Source: Cricetomys ansorgei (taxonomy: Eukaryota > Chordata > Mammalia > Rodentia > Nesomyidae). From it: 64,000 bases of DNA. Below are positions 23,901 to 34,617 of this stretch, one piece after another (the stretch's first letter is position 1; each line of letters starts with the position of its first letter). Below the pieces are notes generated by a model, which did not search any database, was not told the origin of the DNA, and was given only the letters and a program-made list of their open reading frames with translations. Location: assembly GCA_026225945.1 (NCBI GenBank), contig JAMJFZ010002500.1, forward strand, positions 2,192,501 through 2,256,500, given 5' to 3'. The position numbers and the translations under genes were made by a program.

Positions 23901-24889
23901 TTTTAGCTTTACCCAATAAACAGTGGCCATTCCTAACAGTAAACCTTGAGGTCTCCAAGAAGTTAACTGGGTCCTGCAATAAAGACCCCACCTGGATCTT
24001 AATAATGCTAACCACTGGTCAAAACTGCCCCATGCCTCCAGGTTTTACACAAACTGTGGACACATTTGGGTTGGCTGCTTTGCTCTGCCTAACCTGGGTG
24101 AGATCAGCCCTGGGCAGCCAAAGGCCTGCACCATTCTGTATGACACCTGGGGATCAAATACTGTTTTGTGACAGATGACGTCTGCACCCAGTGAACCACA
24201 AGAGCCTTGGGAATTACCTAGTAATGGGTCTCTCTCATTAATTGATACACAGACCATCTAGATTCTACAATTCATCCTTCCACAGCTCTCTGATGGCTTG
24301 ATGGCTGGGTATAGTTTTTGGAGCAATAAACATCTGCCCGCTCTTCCCTCAGTCCTCCCTTACACACACACCTCCTCCCGCAGGCTTCAGCTGCCTTCTT
24401 AGTCCTCTCCACATGTAAACGCAGGCCTCAGATTTCACCTTGCTAAAACTGTCAGGCCTCTAGCTGATAAAAACAAATTGCCATGTACCAGACCCTTACA
24501 GAGATAAATTCAGCTAAAAACCTACTTTTACTATTTCTTTATTCAAAGGAGTTTACCCTACAATGCCTACGCCTCTCTCATGGTAAGTGATTAGATAAAA
24601 GGTCTATGCAAGTTCTGAGGATCTAAAAGATATTTTAAGATATATAAATACAAATTACAAACGGGTGTGTGTGTGGTTCTATTTGGATATCAAGGACTCA
24701 GAGTCTGATAAGCTGGTATCACCATTATCAGCCGCAAGCTCAGGGTTCTAAACTTCCTTTGGTCGTTTGTCTTCTGAATGTAAACTCGGAGATGCTTCTC
24801 ATCAGGCTAAAACATTTTTGTCCAATTTGTGTTTCTAGCTCTCTAGACAGACAAAATGCTTATTGTTCTGGCCTAGGGCCATGACTTTT

Positions 24890-25570
24890 GCTGTAACTCA
24901 AAAGGCATGTGTTTGCACGTCGGTACAGATTATAAACAGTGGTAACCTAAAGTATCTATCTTTTTGTAAACTTAAAAATTTCTTGTGAGCCTCAGGAAGT
25001 TGACTTGGATCCACTTCCCATGGGTCAGATTCCAGATTTGCATGGACCACAATCCACACTGGGAAAGGCACAAAACAACTCATTTCTCATGTGCTGGCTG
25101 CCTTTCACATCATGGGTTTGCTCCACCAACTTAAAACAGACAAGGGGTCTACATTCATGAGCTCCCAGTTTAAAACCTTTGCTCCACATGGGGTATCTCC
25201 CACCAAATGGTAATACCTGATAATCCACAGGGCCAAGGTATCATAGAATGGACACACCAAACCCTGAACAATCAACTTAAAAAACAAAAACCAGGTGATT
25301 ACTATTCAGTTGTTAATGGCCCTAACAACAGTAAATTTATTTTGTATACATATAAAAATTCAAAATGCCCCTCCTATTGCTACTCATTGGAAAACTCACG
25401 AAACTACGCCAAAATTACTGATGAGATAGTGAGAGCCACTGGATGGGACATAGAAGGGACCTGATCCCCTACTAACCAACAGGATGATTTGCTTGTCTTC
25501 CCACAGGACGAACCCAGGCTTATCTGGGTCCCAGCTGGAAAGGTCTGGCACGTCTCCACCAATCTAGAAG
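24890..25570 (+). pseudogene. Betaretrovirus-like integrase remnant
   Basis: Reading across several frames, the plus strand shows an integrase core and C-terminal order: a HIMG segment, then a TDKGSTF stretch at the position of the second catalytic Asp (the following residue is changed from the usual Asn), then NPQGQGIIEW with the catalytic Glu at about 25230-25250. A tail follows with GTWxxPDPLL-like text, 'LVFPQDEPRLIWVPAGKVW', typical of the C-terminal domain. Frameshifts and stops separate these pieces. The enzyme would have joined viral DNA to the host genome and is now dead. Family: class II ERV, agreeing with the lysine primer site. Confidence 0.75.
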
Positions 25571-26143
25571 ATGATATGGCTCTTCTTGGAAGAAAAGGGG
25601 ACCCAAACAAACTGCCCCAATGGTTATGCCTGCTACCCTATGGCTGACCTGTACATCTCCCACCAACTTGTCCCATACCCTAGGCCTGTACTAACCCACA
25701 AAAATGTTCTCCAACAGGAAGATGAAGTCCAAAAGGAGTTGGAGTGGCCCTCTCCTGGCTGCAATATAATCCAGTATGCTGAGGAGCTTCTTTCTACAAC
25801 CACCCACCCCTATGCTTCTCAATGCTTCTTCTGTGCATCACTCTCTTGCCCCCTACTTGCTGCAGTTCCAATTAACCTCTCTTTACAGGAACCTCAGGGA
25901 GATAATCCCCTCAGACTCCCTCTCAGGAATGTATCTCTCTTAGACCAGACTCCTACACTCCCAGTCTGCCTCTCTGGGTCCCATTTGACCCCCAGCTCCC
26001 AGTGCCTTCTTAATGTCTGCCCCCCTTCTGCTTCCCCATCTCCCAGTTATTTCTATGAGCAATTCTGGCTTCCCAAAAGAAAAGAGCTTTTGACTAGGAA
26101 GATGGATACAAAACGAAATGTGTTTTTAATAAGATTCACCTAG
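25571..26143 (+). pseudogene. Env-like remnant of the class II ERV
   Basis: A 190-codon frame follows the integrase directly. It contains several Cys in spaced pairs (QCFFCASLSC), a hydrophobic LPVCLS motif and many Pro/Ser, as in betaretroviral surface-unit segments. It has no signal peptide, cleavage site or membrane anchor, so it is at most a fragment. The placement, where env should be, is the best evidence. The protein could also be a chance frame. No 3' LTR follows before the next Aim2 exon at 26303. Confidence 0.4.
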
Positions 26144-26302
26144 CTCCTTCTCTTAGACTTGCTAAGTAGAAGCCTGTTAGTTTGGAACCTGGAATTATTC
26201 CTTACATTTCTTATGGAAAGCTGATCCCATCTTGTCTAATACCTGATTCGTGTGCTGTACTTCTTTGGCCATCGTATCAGAGTGTTGTAGTTTTTCCCAC
26301 AG

Positions 26303-26400
26303 ATAACAGAGAAAAAGGATAGAGCAGTATACGATACACATGTTGACACAGGGAGGATGGGAGTATTGGTGCTTTGAAACCAGAGCATTGTTTAGTTTTT
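26303..26400 (+). pseudogene. Aim2: Aim2 second HIN exon, decayed
   Basis: After acceptor 'gtttttcccacag' the plus strand encodes ITEKKDRAVYDTHVDTGRM followed by GVLVL. This is the AIM2 pattern at the start of the second HIN exon (the 'TE-K...Y-I-D-TG-MEVL' strand pair of the second OB fold). A TGA at 26375-26377 interrupts it where Gly is expected, another stop follows at about 26390, and recognisable similarity fades after that. Its presence beyond the retroviral remains shows that the ERV lies inside the Aim2 locus and that DNA in between was lost. Confidence 0.75.
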
Positions 26401-27405
26401 GAGGTTATAACATAGTGACGCCATTTCCTTCTCTTTCTTCACTCCAAACCCTTCCACGTACCTTTTCTTGCTTTTGTTTTTCAAATGCATGACCCCGTTT
26501 CTTATTAGTTGTGGTTATAAGCACACATGTAAATCTACGTACATACATAAATACAACCTGATCAACCTGTATAATGTAACTTCTGTGTATATTTCCAGGG
26601 TTGGCTATTTGCTATTGGATAACTAATTGATGTGCTCTTTCCTGTGATAGACTGTCTTTACAATGAAAACTAAGGTTAGGGGATTTGCAGCAGTCACAAC
26701 AGTTTCTGGCTCCCTCAGAGAGCTGCGGTTACAGTGCAAACATACGAGAAAACCTAAGGAAAGACAATCATCTTCAGAGAGTTATGAGGCAGAAATATTT
26801 TCTACCGGAGAGAAGTAGTGCATGCTAGCCACCCCGCAAATTACAATTAAGTTAAAATCTGAAAAAATCCCCCAAGGTTGCGCTTAGAGTGGCATGATAA
26901 TGGAGATCCCCAAGGAACCTCAATCACAGGGAGAGTTTGCACCCATTTTCAGGTGCATTACAGTGGGTGATCATGAGAAAGTCTAGGCATAGGCTGAGGG
27001 AAGAACAGACGAGCTTCTGTGAGAAAGTCATGACGTCTTCCCTTAGTCTTCTCATACAGAATAAAAATGCCTCTAGGGGAGAGCAACAATAGTCCCCATT
27101 ACTCTTTATGTCATAGAAACACTTTGAAATAGATGGGAGGAAAAATTGTTCTTTTGGAGCAAAAGAAGAAATAGGTTCTAGGCGTAGAATACTACGAATC
27201 TCCAACATCTGGTGGAGGAGAGAATTAGAGCTGAAACCTCCTCTAACTTAGAAACACAGTATTCAGTGTTTGCCACGTAGAGCAGCTGAATAGATCAATG
27301 GAATATTCTCTGATCACTTTGCGTGCTCTTTATGACTCTGCTAAGCAACCATCAGCTAACAGCTCACAACAGCAACTTGTAGGAAACAGTCAAGAGTGTG
27401 TGTTC
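26401..27405. other. Intergenic, nothing recognised
   Basis: No further AIM2-like coding, including the small terminal HIN exon, could be recognised. The 94-residue minus-strand frame at 26924-27208 has no family resemblance and is not supported. Confidence 0.5.
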
Positions 27406-27407
27406 AG

Positions 27408-27482
27408 GGCTAACCTGTAGCTCAGAGATAAAGTTCATTCCTAGCATATGCCAGGTCCTGGGTTCAACCCGCAGCATTGTAC
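27408..27482 (+). repeat. ID/B4-like SINE
   Basis: 'agggctaacctgtagctcag' followed by 'aggtcctgggttcaacccgc' is a tRNA-derived head with intact A and B boxes at the usual spacing. Confidence 0.7.
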
Positions 27483-27872
27483 AGGATCTATAAGTGTATT
27501 GGAGTACTCAAAATAGACAGGACAGATGGTCAATTTTCATATTGAAAATGGAGACTGAGAAGGAATGAAATGGAAATATTGAAAACGAGAGAGATATTTA
27601 CAGTGAGGCAAAATGCCATAAATGCCATCAGCAGGATGACCAATACACCTGATACAGCAAAGAATGAATCAGAGGACTAAAAATTGACCCCTGTCAGACA
27701 AGACAGGAAATTTTCATTTAAACTATGTTTGTATACTTATACACTGACTTATGTATATTATAAGTGTTATGGGTAGATAGTTAATAGTGTGATTCCTTAT
27801 GACTTTTTCAGAGCTCCTTATTATTCTACCAATATCCTTCCTTCTGTATTTATCCCCCTCACTCCTTGTAGT

Positions 27873-28200
27873 TGTACGTTGCTGTGGTAGATCAGGTTGG
27901 AGGCATTTTTCATAACTGCAAACCCTGCCAGACCTCAGCAGAGGGAACCACCATCTTGGTCAGTTCATACTGGACAGTGGAACCTCAAGTGTCTGAGCTT
28001 ACGTGTTTTTATTCATTCAGAACTCCTTAGGTGTTCTACTGATACCACATATAGATCATAAGCAATTAAACAACCCCCAGAGAAATTCAATACCTGAAGA
28101 AAATACAAAATAAAATAAACTTCCACATTTCCCCTTTTCTGTATAAAAAAAAATTGCATTACCTTTTCAACACAATTTAACACTACACACAAGCAAAACC
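27873..28200 (-). mobile_element. LTR-like repeat, copy 1 of 3
   Basis: It shares with 29428-29744 and 62579-62850 the sequence 'aaccctgccagacctcagca', 'gtggaacc' + 'catctgagct' and 'aaat(c/t)caa(t/c)acctg'. It carries TG...CA-like ends when read on the minus strand (TGTTGTGGAAG... ...TAACA in the best copy). It is the most diverged copy and its 3' boundary is unclear. Confidence 0.55.
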
Positions 28201-29427
28201 ATTTACAAGAGGAACAATTATGAGGCTTTTAATGCACATGACCAAATGATACCAAATATCTATCAAGCTTTTCACAATGTCTTTGGACAACAGAAAAATA
28301 TTATCAATGTCCAATTATCTGGAATTCACTCACAATCTGGGCTCCTCCAAAGAACTTGGATCACTTCTCTAGCTCTGTCCTCTGCAGCATACACAACTTG
28401 TCCTCAAGGCTTCAGCTGGCTTCAGTCCATTGCTGTTGCTCTTGGTGGTCATCCCATGGTACTGGCATCTTCAGAAGGCTGCTGGGGTCCCTTGCTGCAA
28501 CTGGGCTGCACTTTCACCAATAGCCTCTCCTGGGCTCTCTTCACTGGACTAGGCCTCAACTTCCTTACATGACCCCTTCGATCTGGACCTTCAACTTCCA
28601 CTGAGGCTGCCCTTCACCAATAACCTCTCCTGTCCTCTTAGAGTGCCAAGCCCCAGCTGCCCTCCAAAGACTGACTCCTTTATGCCTTCAAAACCAGTAC
28701 CAGTTGGGTGACACTTACAGTACAGTTCAGCTACCAGCACGAGATATTACCTTGGCCAGTTCTGGAAGACAGTGTCTGTGTGCTGACCTGGGGGAAAACA
28801 CTTTCCAGGTTTTAAGATAGAGTCTGGTTTGTAAGAAAAATAATTGGTCACTTTGTCTGCAGTAAAGGTCCCCTTGTGGGTGGAGTTCTCATCACCATCA
28901 CCATCACCCAGACTGCTTGGTGAAACATCCTGATGGTTTGGCATTCTTTTTCACCACCACCACGGGTAAACAAACAACCCCTTCCATAGATTTCAAACAC
29001 AACAGTTTGAACTTCATGTACACACAATGCAGCTATCAGAAAACACAGATTGTGGAACAGTTCACTACCACCAGCAGCAGGAGGGAGCATCGGCTTCATG
29101 ATCAGAAAAAGCAGTAAGATATTTGCTTTTTCCTGTTCCCAAGTGAATTCTTTATCTCTAAGGGCCTCCATTCTGTGGTTCTCACCTCGGAGCTTTCCCC
29201 CTCATTTATTTATTAATTTCACAGCCTTTTCTCTTCATAGAAGCTTATTTCCATTCTCTCTCTCCTCTTCCATCAGAAGCCTTCAATTAATACCTTAATT
29301 TCAATCCTCTGGTAGCTTCCCTGAGTGTAATTTACCAGACTCTGAGGTCTGTGTTTCTTTCTCTTCTTCCTCGTCTCCACACTGGATCATCTAGTATGAT
29401 GTCCTGCCCCACGTTGGTATGCCATCT
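28201..29427. other. Intergenic, nothing recognised
   Basis: No exon or known repeat was recognised. The frame at 28246-28572 and the His/Thr-rich frames near 28900-29120 lack any family features. Confidence 0.5.
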
Positions 29428-29744
29428 GTAGTATTACATTGCTGTGGCAGCTCACCAAGGAAGACAAGGAGGCATATTTCATAATTGCAAACTCTGCCAG
29501 ACCTCAGCATAGGGAACCACCATCATGGCAAGCACCGTCCTCAACAGTGGAACCCTGAGCATCTGAGCTCAGGTGTATTTATTAATTCAGAACCCCTCAG
29601 GTGCAGATCAGAAGCAATCTAACATCCCCCACAGAAATCCAACACCTGCAGACAATACAAAATGTCAAGGCCTACGCATCCCGTTTTCCAGCAGTGCACA
29701 GAAACAATTATTTTAAACATAACTAAAAATAAACTTTCACAACA
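29428..29744 (-). mobile_element. LTR-like repeat, copy 2 of 3
   Basis: It aligns through its length with the copies at 27873 and 62579. Landmarks are 'aactctgccagacctcagca', 'cccacagaaatccaacacct' and 'gcagacaatacaaaat'. No internal retroviral sequence adjoins it, so it is a solo LTR or a similar short LTR element. Confidence 0.65.
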
Positions 29745-29989
29745 ACTCCTCCTTAGTGAAACCCTATTATTTTTTACCATTTCCTCCATCAGCTCATTTG
29801 TACCTGCTGTTATCCTGTGTTGTCGCCTACATCTGACCCCTGCAATGTCTTTTTTTTTAAAACTTAACTGGTCACTGCAGTTATTCAGGATATGTACACA
29901 CATCTGAAGATATGGATGGAACCAGGATCTCCAATAACAGAGAATGTGTGACCTTTTTCTTTCTGGCTCTCGGCAGCTTCGCTCCATGT

Positions 29990-30420
29990 GATCTTTTCTA
30001 GTCCTACCCACTTACCTGCAAACGTCACGATTTCATTTTCTTTACAGCAGAATAGTATCCCATAGTGTGTATGCTCCACATTTTCATTATTCGTTGGTCG
30101 GATGGCATTTAGATTCTTCCACTTCCTATCTATGACTATGGCTGATCAGATATCTGTGGAGTTGAGTCCTTTCTGCATGTGCAAGAAGTATAGCTGGATC
30201 ATATGACAGATTTATCTTTAGCCTTTTGAGAATTTGCCACGCTGATTTCCAGAATGGCTGGACCGATTGCATTCCCACTGACAGTGAGTGAGGTTTCACT
30301 GTTCCTCCCATCGTTTCCAGTGTCGTTGGTTGTTTGGTTGATCTTTGCCATTCTTACTGAGGAAAGATGAAATCCCAAAGTTATATATATATTTGATTGT
30401 TTGGGACAATGAAAATTCTT
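29990..30420 (-). repeat. L1 fragment, antisense
   Basis: 'ttacagcagaatagtatccc', 'tatctgtggagttgagtcct', 'gaatttgccacgctgatttc' and 'ctgacagtgagtgaggtttc' correspond to the L1 ORF2 3' end read backwards. Decayed. Confidence 0.65.
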
Positions 30421-30499
30421 TGAGATGTTTCTGAACTATTTTCTTCTTTTAAGAATATTCTGTTCAGGACACAGGCCCATTTAAAAAAATTTTTTTTTA

Positions 30500-31370
30500 C
30501 TTTATTTTTTCAGTTCATTATGTATTCTGGACATTAATCCTCTATATAGCAAAAAATATGTAACAAAAACTACAATACCAGGCACGAGAAACCCTCTTTT
30601 GAGTAATTGGTTAGGGTTGTCCAAGAGACTCCCAAAGCCTTACAGGCTATTGCTATTACCTTTGGTTGTTGCCCCTCCTCCAAAAATAAAAAAAAGATGA
30701 ATCCCTCTTGCTGAAGATGCTATGCATTTCAAATACAGGGTTCAGAGGCTCCTGAGCTGGAATTGACCTGATAGTCTCCTACCCATGGATTATCGTTTAT
30801 AGCACCAGAAGGTGCTATACAAGCTTCCAAAAGAGGGAAGGACCCGTTAGTATCACCTGGCTATGATACCCATGATCCATAACAATGACCAACATGGCGC
30901 AATAACCTGGTAACCAACAGTTTGCTAATTGTATTTAAGACCCACCCAACAAGAAAGAAATCATTCTTATACTAGAAACCTAGTCAACTACCCAAAGCCA
31001 GTGAAGTTGTAGGTTTGAGAGGAGAACGTACAACCACTACTTTGATAAACTAGCATAATCCCTAACTACACTCTAAACGTTTGCCCTTATACCCGTAAAG
31101 AAGTGTAGTCCTCATCCCTCATGAAGAAAATTTCTTCTTGCAACAGATGGAGACAATACAGAAAACCTCAAGCAAACAAAATGCAGAGTTGTGGGTCCCA
31201 AACCCACTGGATACATCTATAATAGAACACCAAAGCCTCAGAGAACATTGTGGGAGAGGGGGCAGTAAGATTGTGAAAGCCAGAGCTTGGCTCCCTAGGC
31301 ATACACGGGTACTAAACTATTTGGCCCATATGGCCTCTGCTACAGCTTGTTAGCTCTGGCGCCTGTCATA
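30500..31370 (+). repeat. L1 3'-end/3'-UTR-type repeat
   Basis: Text such as 'ggttagggttgtccaagaga', 'acacggg' and 'gaacattgtgggagaggggg' 'cagtaagattgtgaaagcca' is shared in order with 37070-37760 in this window. It matches the style of rodent L1 3' UTR segments. Not coding. Confidence 0.6.
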
Positions 31371-31384
31371 AAAATACAAATAAA

Positions 31385-31890
31385 TGAATCTGTCTGAATT
31401 TTAATACAATTTTATTTATAGACGCAGAAACTTGAAATTCATATAATTTACCTATGACACCAATATTAACCTTTGGATTTTTTTCTGAACATCTAAAAAA
31501 CGTGTTGGTATTTAGGTGGACTATTCTGTAGATATCTGTTAGGTCTATTTGATGCATAATGCCATTTAATTCTGACATTTCTCTACTTTTCTGTCCCAAT
31601 GGCCTGTCTATTGTGTTGCAGTAAAATCACCTGCTATTTCTGAGGTGGAATTAGTCTGTGTCTTAAAGTATGGTAGTATGCTTTTTATGAAATTGGGTTG
31701 AGCCACAGTTTGGTGCACAAATGTTTAGGATTTCAATATTGTGTTGGTTCTTTGTTTCCTGGATTAGGATGTGCTGTCTTATATGTCTCTGGAAGTTTGT
31801 TCCTAACTAGCAGAGCCATGTTATAATTTTGACCACTTTGTTAGATCTCCTATCATGGTAAAGAACGTGAGATTCTATGATTAATGGATA
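31385..31890 (-). repeat. L1 ORF2 fragment, antisense
   Basis: 'tctgttaggtctatttgatg', 'cacctgctatttctgaggtg' and 'gttggttctttgtttcctgg' are antisense L1 ORF2 words. The short frames across it are not genes. Confidence 0.65.
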
Positions 31891-33435
31891 TGATAACTAA
31901 ACAATTTGATCAGTAATACCCTGTCCAGGGATGCACTCTGAAAAGATGTCTCTTTCCTTTTTCTCAGCCAGTGAAACCCTTCCTTGGAACATAAGTCTTG
32001 ATAACCGCAATTCAGACTGGACTCCAGACCCTACCTTCTTTTTAACTTGACTTCTTTGACTGCATAACACCTGATCCTCAAGAAAGGGACTAGCACACTC
32101 ACACACTCAAAGTACAAGCTGACATATTTCTTGAACTCTATGTGTTTCACTCTGATCTTTAGAGCACAAACTATTTTATAGTAACTTATGAAAGGATAAA
32201 AGAGACCCAGAGACTCCTGGGGAAGCACCACTTTTAGATAAAAATGTTTATTCTTTTTTTTCTTCAAATTTTGAAATAGATGGAAAATATGGAATCTATA
32301 CGATATAAAATGTATAAAGAACAAAGTAAAAGAGCCCTGTTTCCTAGGATTAAAAGCTGGATTTTATATGTATTTTATTTCACTATGTGTCATATCCACA
32401 CTTTTCTTCTGCACTTGCATCTTATCATTATAAACGTCATGGCCAGTGTTGCTCAGGTGTCCATAATTGGGAGTTTAGGGACATTTCCATAAATGAATGA
32501 GGAATGGGTGGTTCTCTCTCCCTCGTCCTCCCATAGATGACCTAGAAGGAGAAAAGGATGAAGTCAGATCAGTAGAGATGCGGCTGGTCGACTCTTCTTT
32601 ACTCACACGTCTCTATGAGCCACCTCTTATCCCCATCCTCACCTGACTCCTTTACTGAATCTCTACCTTTGGAATCAGCCCCTCCCCCAACCTTTGAGAA
32701 CATAAAATGAGCTATTCATACCTACCTAGCATGAGCACAGATAAAAGAGCAGGAGATATCAGGGAGCAGTAGTGGGAATGGAGAAACTGCAGTGCCAGAG
32801 GCAGGAGTTGAGTGGAAGGTATTATTGCATGGATGGTTCAGAGGAGGGTGCGGAAGGCATGGCTGATGCAGCTGTTGGGGTGGGGGAGGGGGGGAGTTTG
32901 GAATGTTTGCCTTATGGTCCTTAGAATAAAGGAGATCCAAAAGCATTTCCACAGGAATGAATAGGTCAGTTCTTACATTTTATCTATGCATTAGTAGTAA
33001 TCTTTGGTAGTGAATCCCATTGTGCGACAAGGGTGTGGATTTTGGTACCTTGTGCTCTGATTTGCTGAAACTAAGCCACGCCTGGGAAACAGATGGTGTA
33101 TATTGTGAGTTCCGTTAGTGATACTCTGATGGATCCGCTTTGATTATTTCCATGTTACATGTGAGGCCCCCGACCTTTAGGGTCTTTGGTTAATATGAAA
33201 ATACCAGAGCCAGAGTTTGAAACACGTCAGACCCAAGTTCCTAGCAAATAATTTCTCTGATTTGATAAATACAACCATTTTATTATTTAAGTTAGAGAAT
33301 AATAATTTGGGAGTATCTGTGAATATCCTCTTTTTACTATGATTTCACATTCATTAGATAAGCCAGGGACCTAGGGGAAAGAAATCCAAATACTACTGCT
33401 CTGTTAAAGGATTGTAGCAATAAAATGACTCCTAA
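31891..33435. other. Intergenic, nothing recognised
   Basis: No coding exon was recognised on either strand. I searched by eye for the small terminal HIN exon of the minus-strand gene here and did not find it. Confidence 0.5.
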
Positions 33436-33439
33436 CAAT

Positions 33440-34262
33440 ATTCTGCTGATCAGTGTCTCACTCAGCCATCACCAGAGAAGCCCCTCCTGTCGTAGGTGGA
33501 AACTAACACTGACACCCACAGCCAGACAATATGTAGAATCTGAGAGACCTTGAAACACTCAGACTTAAATGGGATGTCTTCATCAAACCCCTCTCCTCAG
33601 AACTCAGGAACTATGGAGAAGAGGCGGAAAGACTGTAAGAGCAGAGGTATGGAGGAGACCGGAAACAAAGCCTTCTAAACACAGCAGGACCAACACACAT
33701 GAGCTCACAGAGATTGAGGCAGGATGCAGAGGGCATGCACAAATCCATCCCAGACTGGGTCCCAGCTCTGTGAAGGGGAAGTGGATACAAGATCCCATCC
33801 CTAACCAAGAAGCATTTGCGATAGACAACTGCTTGTAAGGGAAAAATTAGTTTCCTCCAGTGGAATCTCACTTGGTAAACAAATGATCTACTTAAAAGTC
33901 GATGGCCAATTCAAAACGAACTCCAGGGTAGTTTTGGAGGTTTTATTGTTGTTGTTACACAATGCTTTTGGCATTTAAAAAAAAATCTTACCAGTCTTTT
34001 GCTTGTATATTATGGTTTCTGATCTTTTATTTCTATGAATTGTGTGTGTGTATGTGTGTTGTGCTTTTTTTCATTCTGGTTGGGGTTTCTTTAATTTGGG
34101 GGGGGGGTTGTTGACTGTTTATTCCGTAAAGAAAGACACAGGAAAGGAAGGGGTGGAGTTGGATAGATGGGGAGGAGCAGAGGATATGGGAGGAGATAAG
34201 GGAGGGGAAACTGTGATAAGAATATATTCTATGAAAAAGTATTTCCAAATAAAAAAGCAAAA
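33440..34262 (+). repeat. L1 3' UTR, sense, with poly-A-like end
   Basis: 'cttaaatgggatgtcttcat' 'caaacccctctcctcagaac', 'catgagctcacagagattga' and the terminal 'gaggggaaactgtgataaga' 'atatattctatga' follow the rodent L1 3' UTR from start to end. The end is A-rich. Confidence 0.85.
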
Positions 34263-34428
34263 AGAAACAAAGCAAAGACAAATAACCGTATTTTAAAATG
34301 ATGGTAATAAAGTGTTTACATATGCTAGCATTTAAACTTAATTTCCTTTTCACCTGTTACAGTCAAGTCTTAGACTGTGAAAGAAGTGATTGTCAGGAAG
34401 AGGAATAATGATGCCTCAGAGCACACAC

Positions 34429-34617
34429 CTGCAGGTAGCTGTGCCTCACGGATCTCAGCTGCCACTTATCCACACTTGAGCTCAATTCAAAGCAAAAGAG
34501 CCTAAGCTTATCCCCTGGCTCACAGTACGTATTGGTAAATTGTCCGTGTACCACCACTTCCATCTTCCCTGTTCTGTCTTCTATTCCGTAGTAAATGAAT
34601 CCTTTCCTCACAGTTTT
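34429..34617 (-). CDS. HIN domain, second exon
   Basis: The minus-strand acceptor 'atttctttttcag' precedes 189 bp (63 codons, phase 0 on both sides), ending CTGCAG|GTGTGT. It encodes [20 protein letters not shown], then a Gly-Asp-Lys-Leu-Arg-Leu segment (about residue 40) and a final VRHSYLQ. These are the second OB-fold strands of a HIN-200 domain, part of the sugar-phosphate-binding surface. The frame is open. In other PYHIN genes one more short exon with a Lys-rich VIKAK-type end follows, and it was not found downstream. Confidence 0.85.

Larger units (their letters stand above)
19674..24890 (+). mobile_element. Decayed internal region of class II ERV
   Basis: About 5.2 kb lies between the primer binding site and the integrase remains. 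No gag or polymerase motif could be recognised. The region has two unlike halves. One is a GC-rich block (about 20330-21840) with imperfect tandem units around 'ggagccc'. The other is an AT-rich block (about 22460-23900). It may be a non-coding leader, as in defective class II elements, or may include unrelated insertions. Proline- and glycine-rich open frames in the GC-rich block are composition artefacts. Confidence 0.5.
11678..26400 (+). pseudogene. Aim2: Aim2-like gene, disrupted (PYHIN family)
   Basis: AIM2 is the cytosolic double-stranded-DNA sensor. Its HIN domain binds DNA and its pyrin domain nucleates ASC filaments to activate caspase-1. Here the pyrin exon and linker exon are intact with good splice sites, but the third exon carries a nonsense codon and a frameshift and is interrupted 90 bp in by an LTR. 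A second HIN exon survives downstream with stop codons. The rest of the first HIN exon (over 300 bp in this family) is missing. The exon order, phases (1, 0) and residue pattern identify Aim2 rather than an Ifi20x paralogue. I infer that the DNA-sensing function of this copy is lost. A pyrin-only transcript is still possible. An assembly error cannot be excluded, but the decayed second HIN exon argues for true pseudogenisation. Confidence 0.85.
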
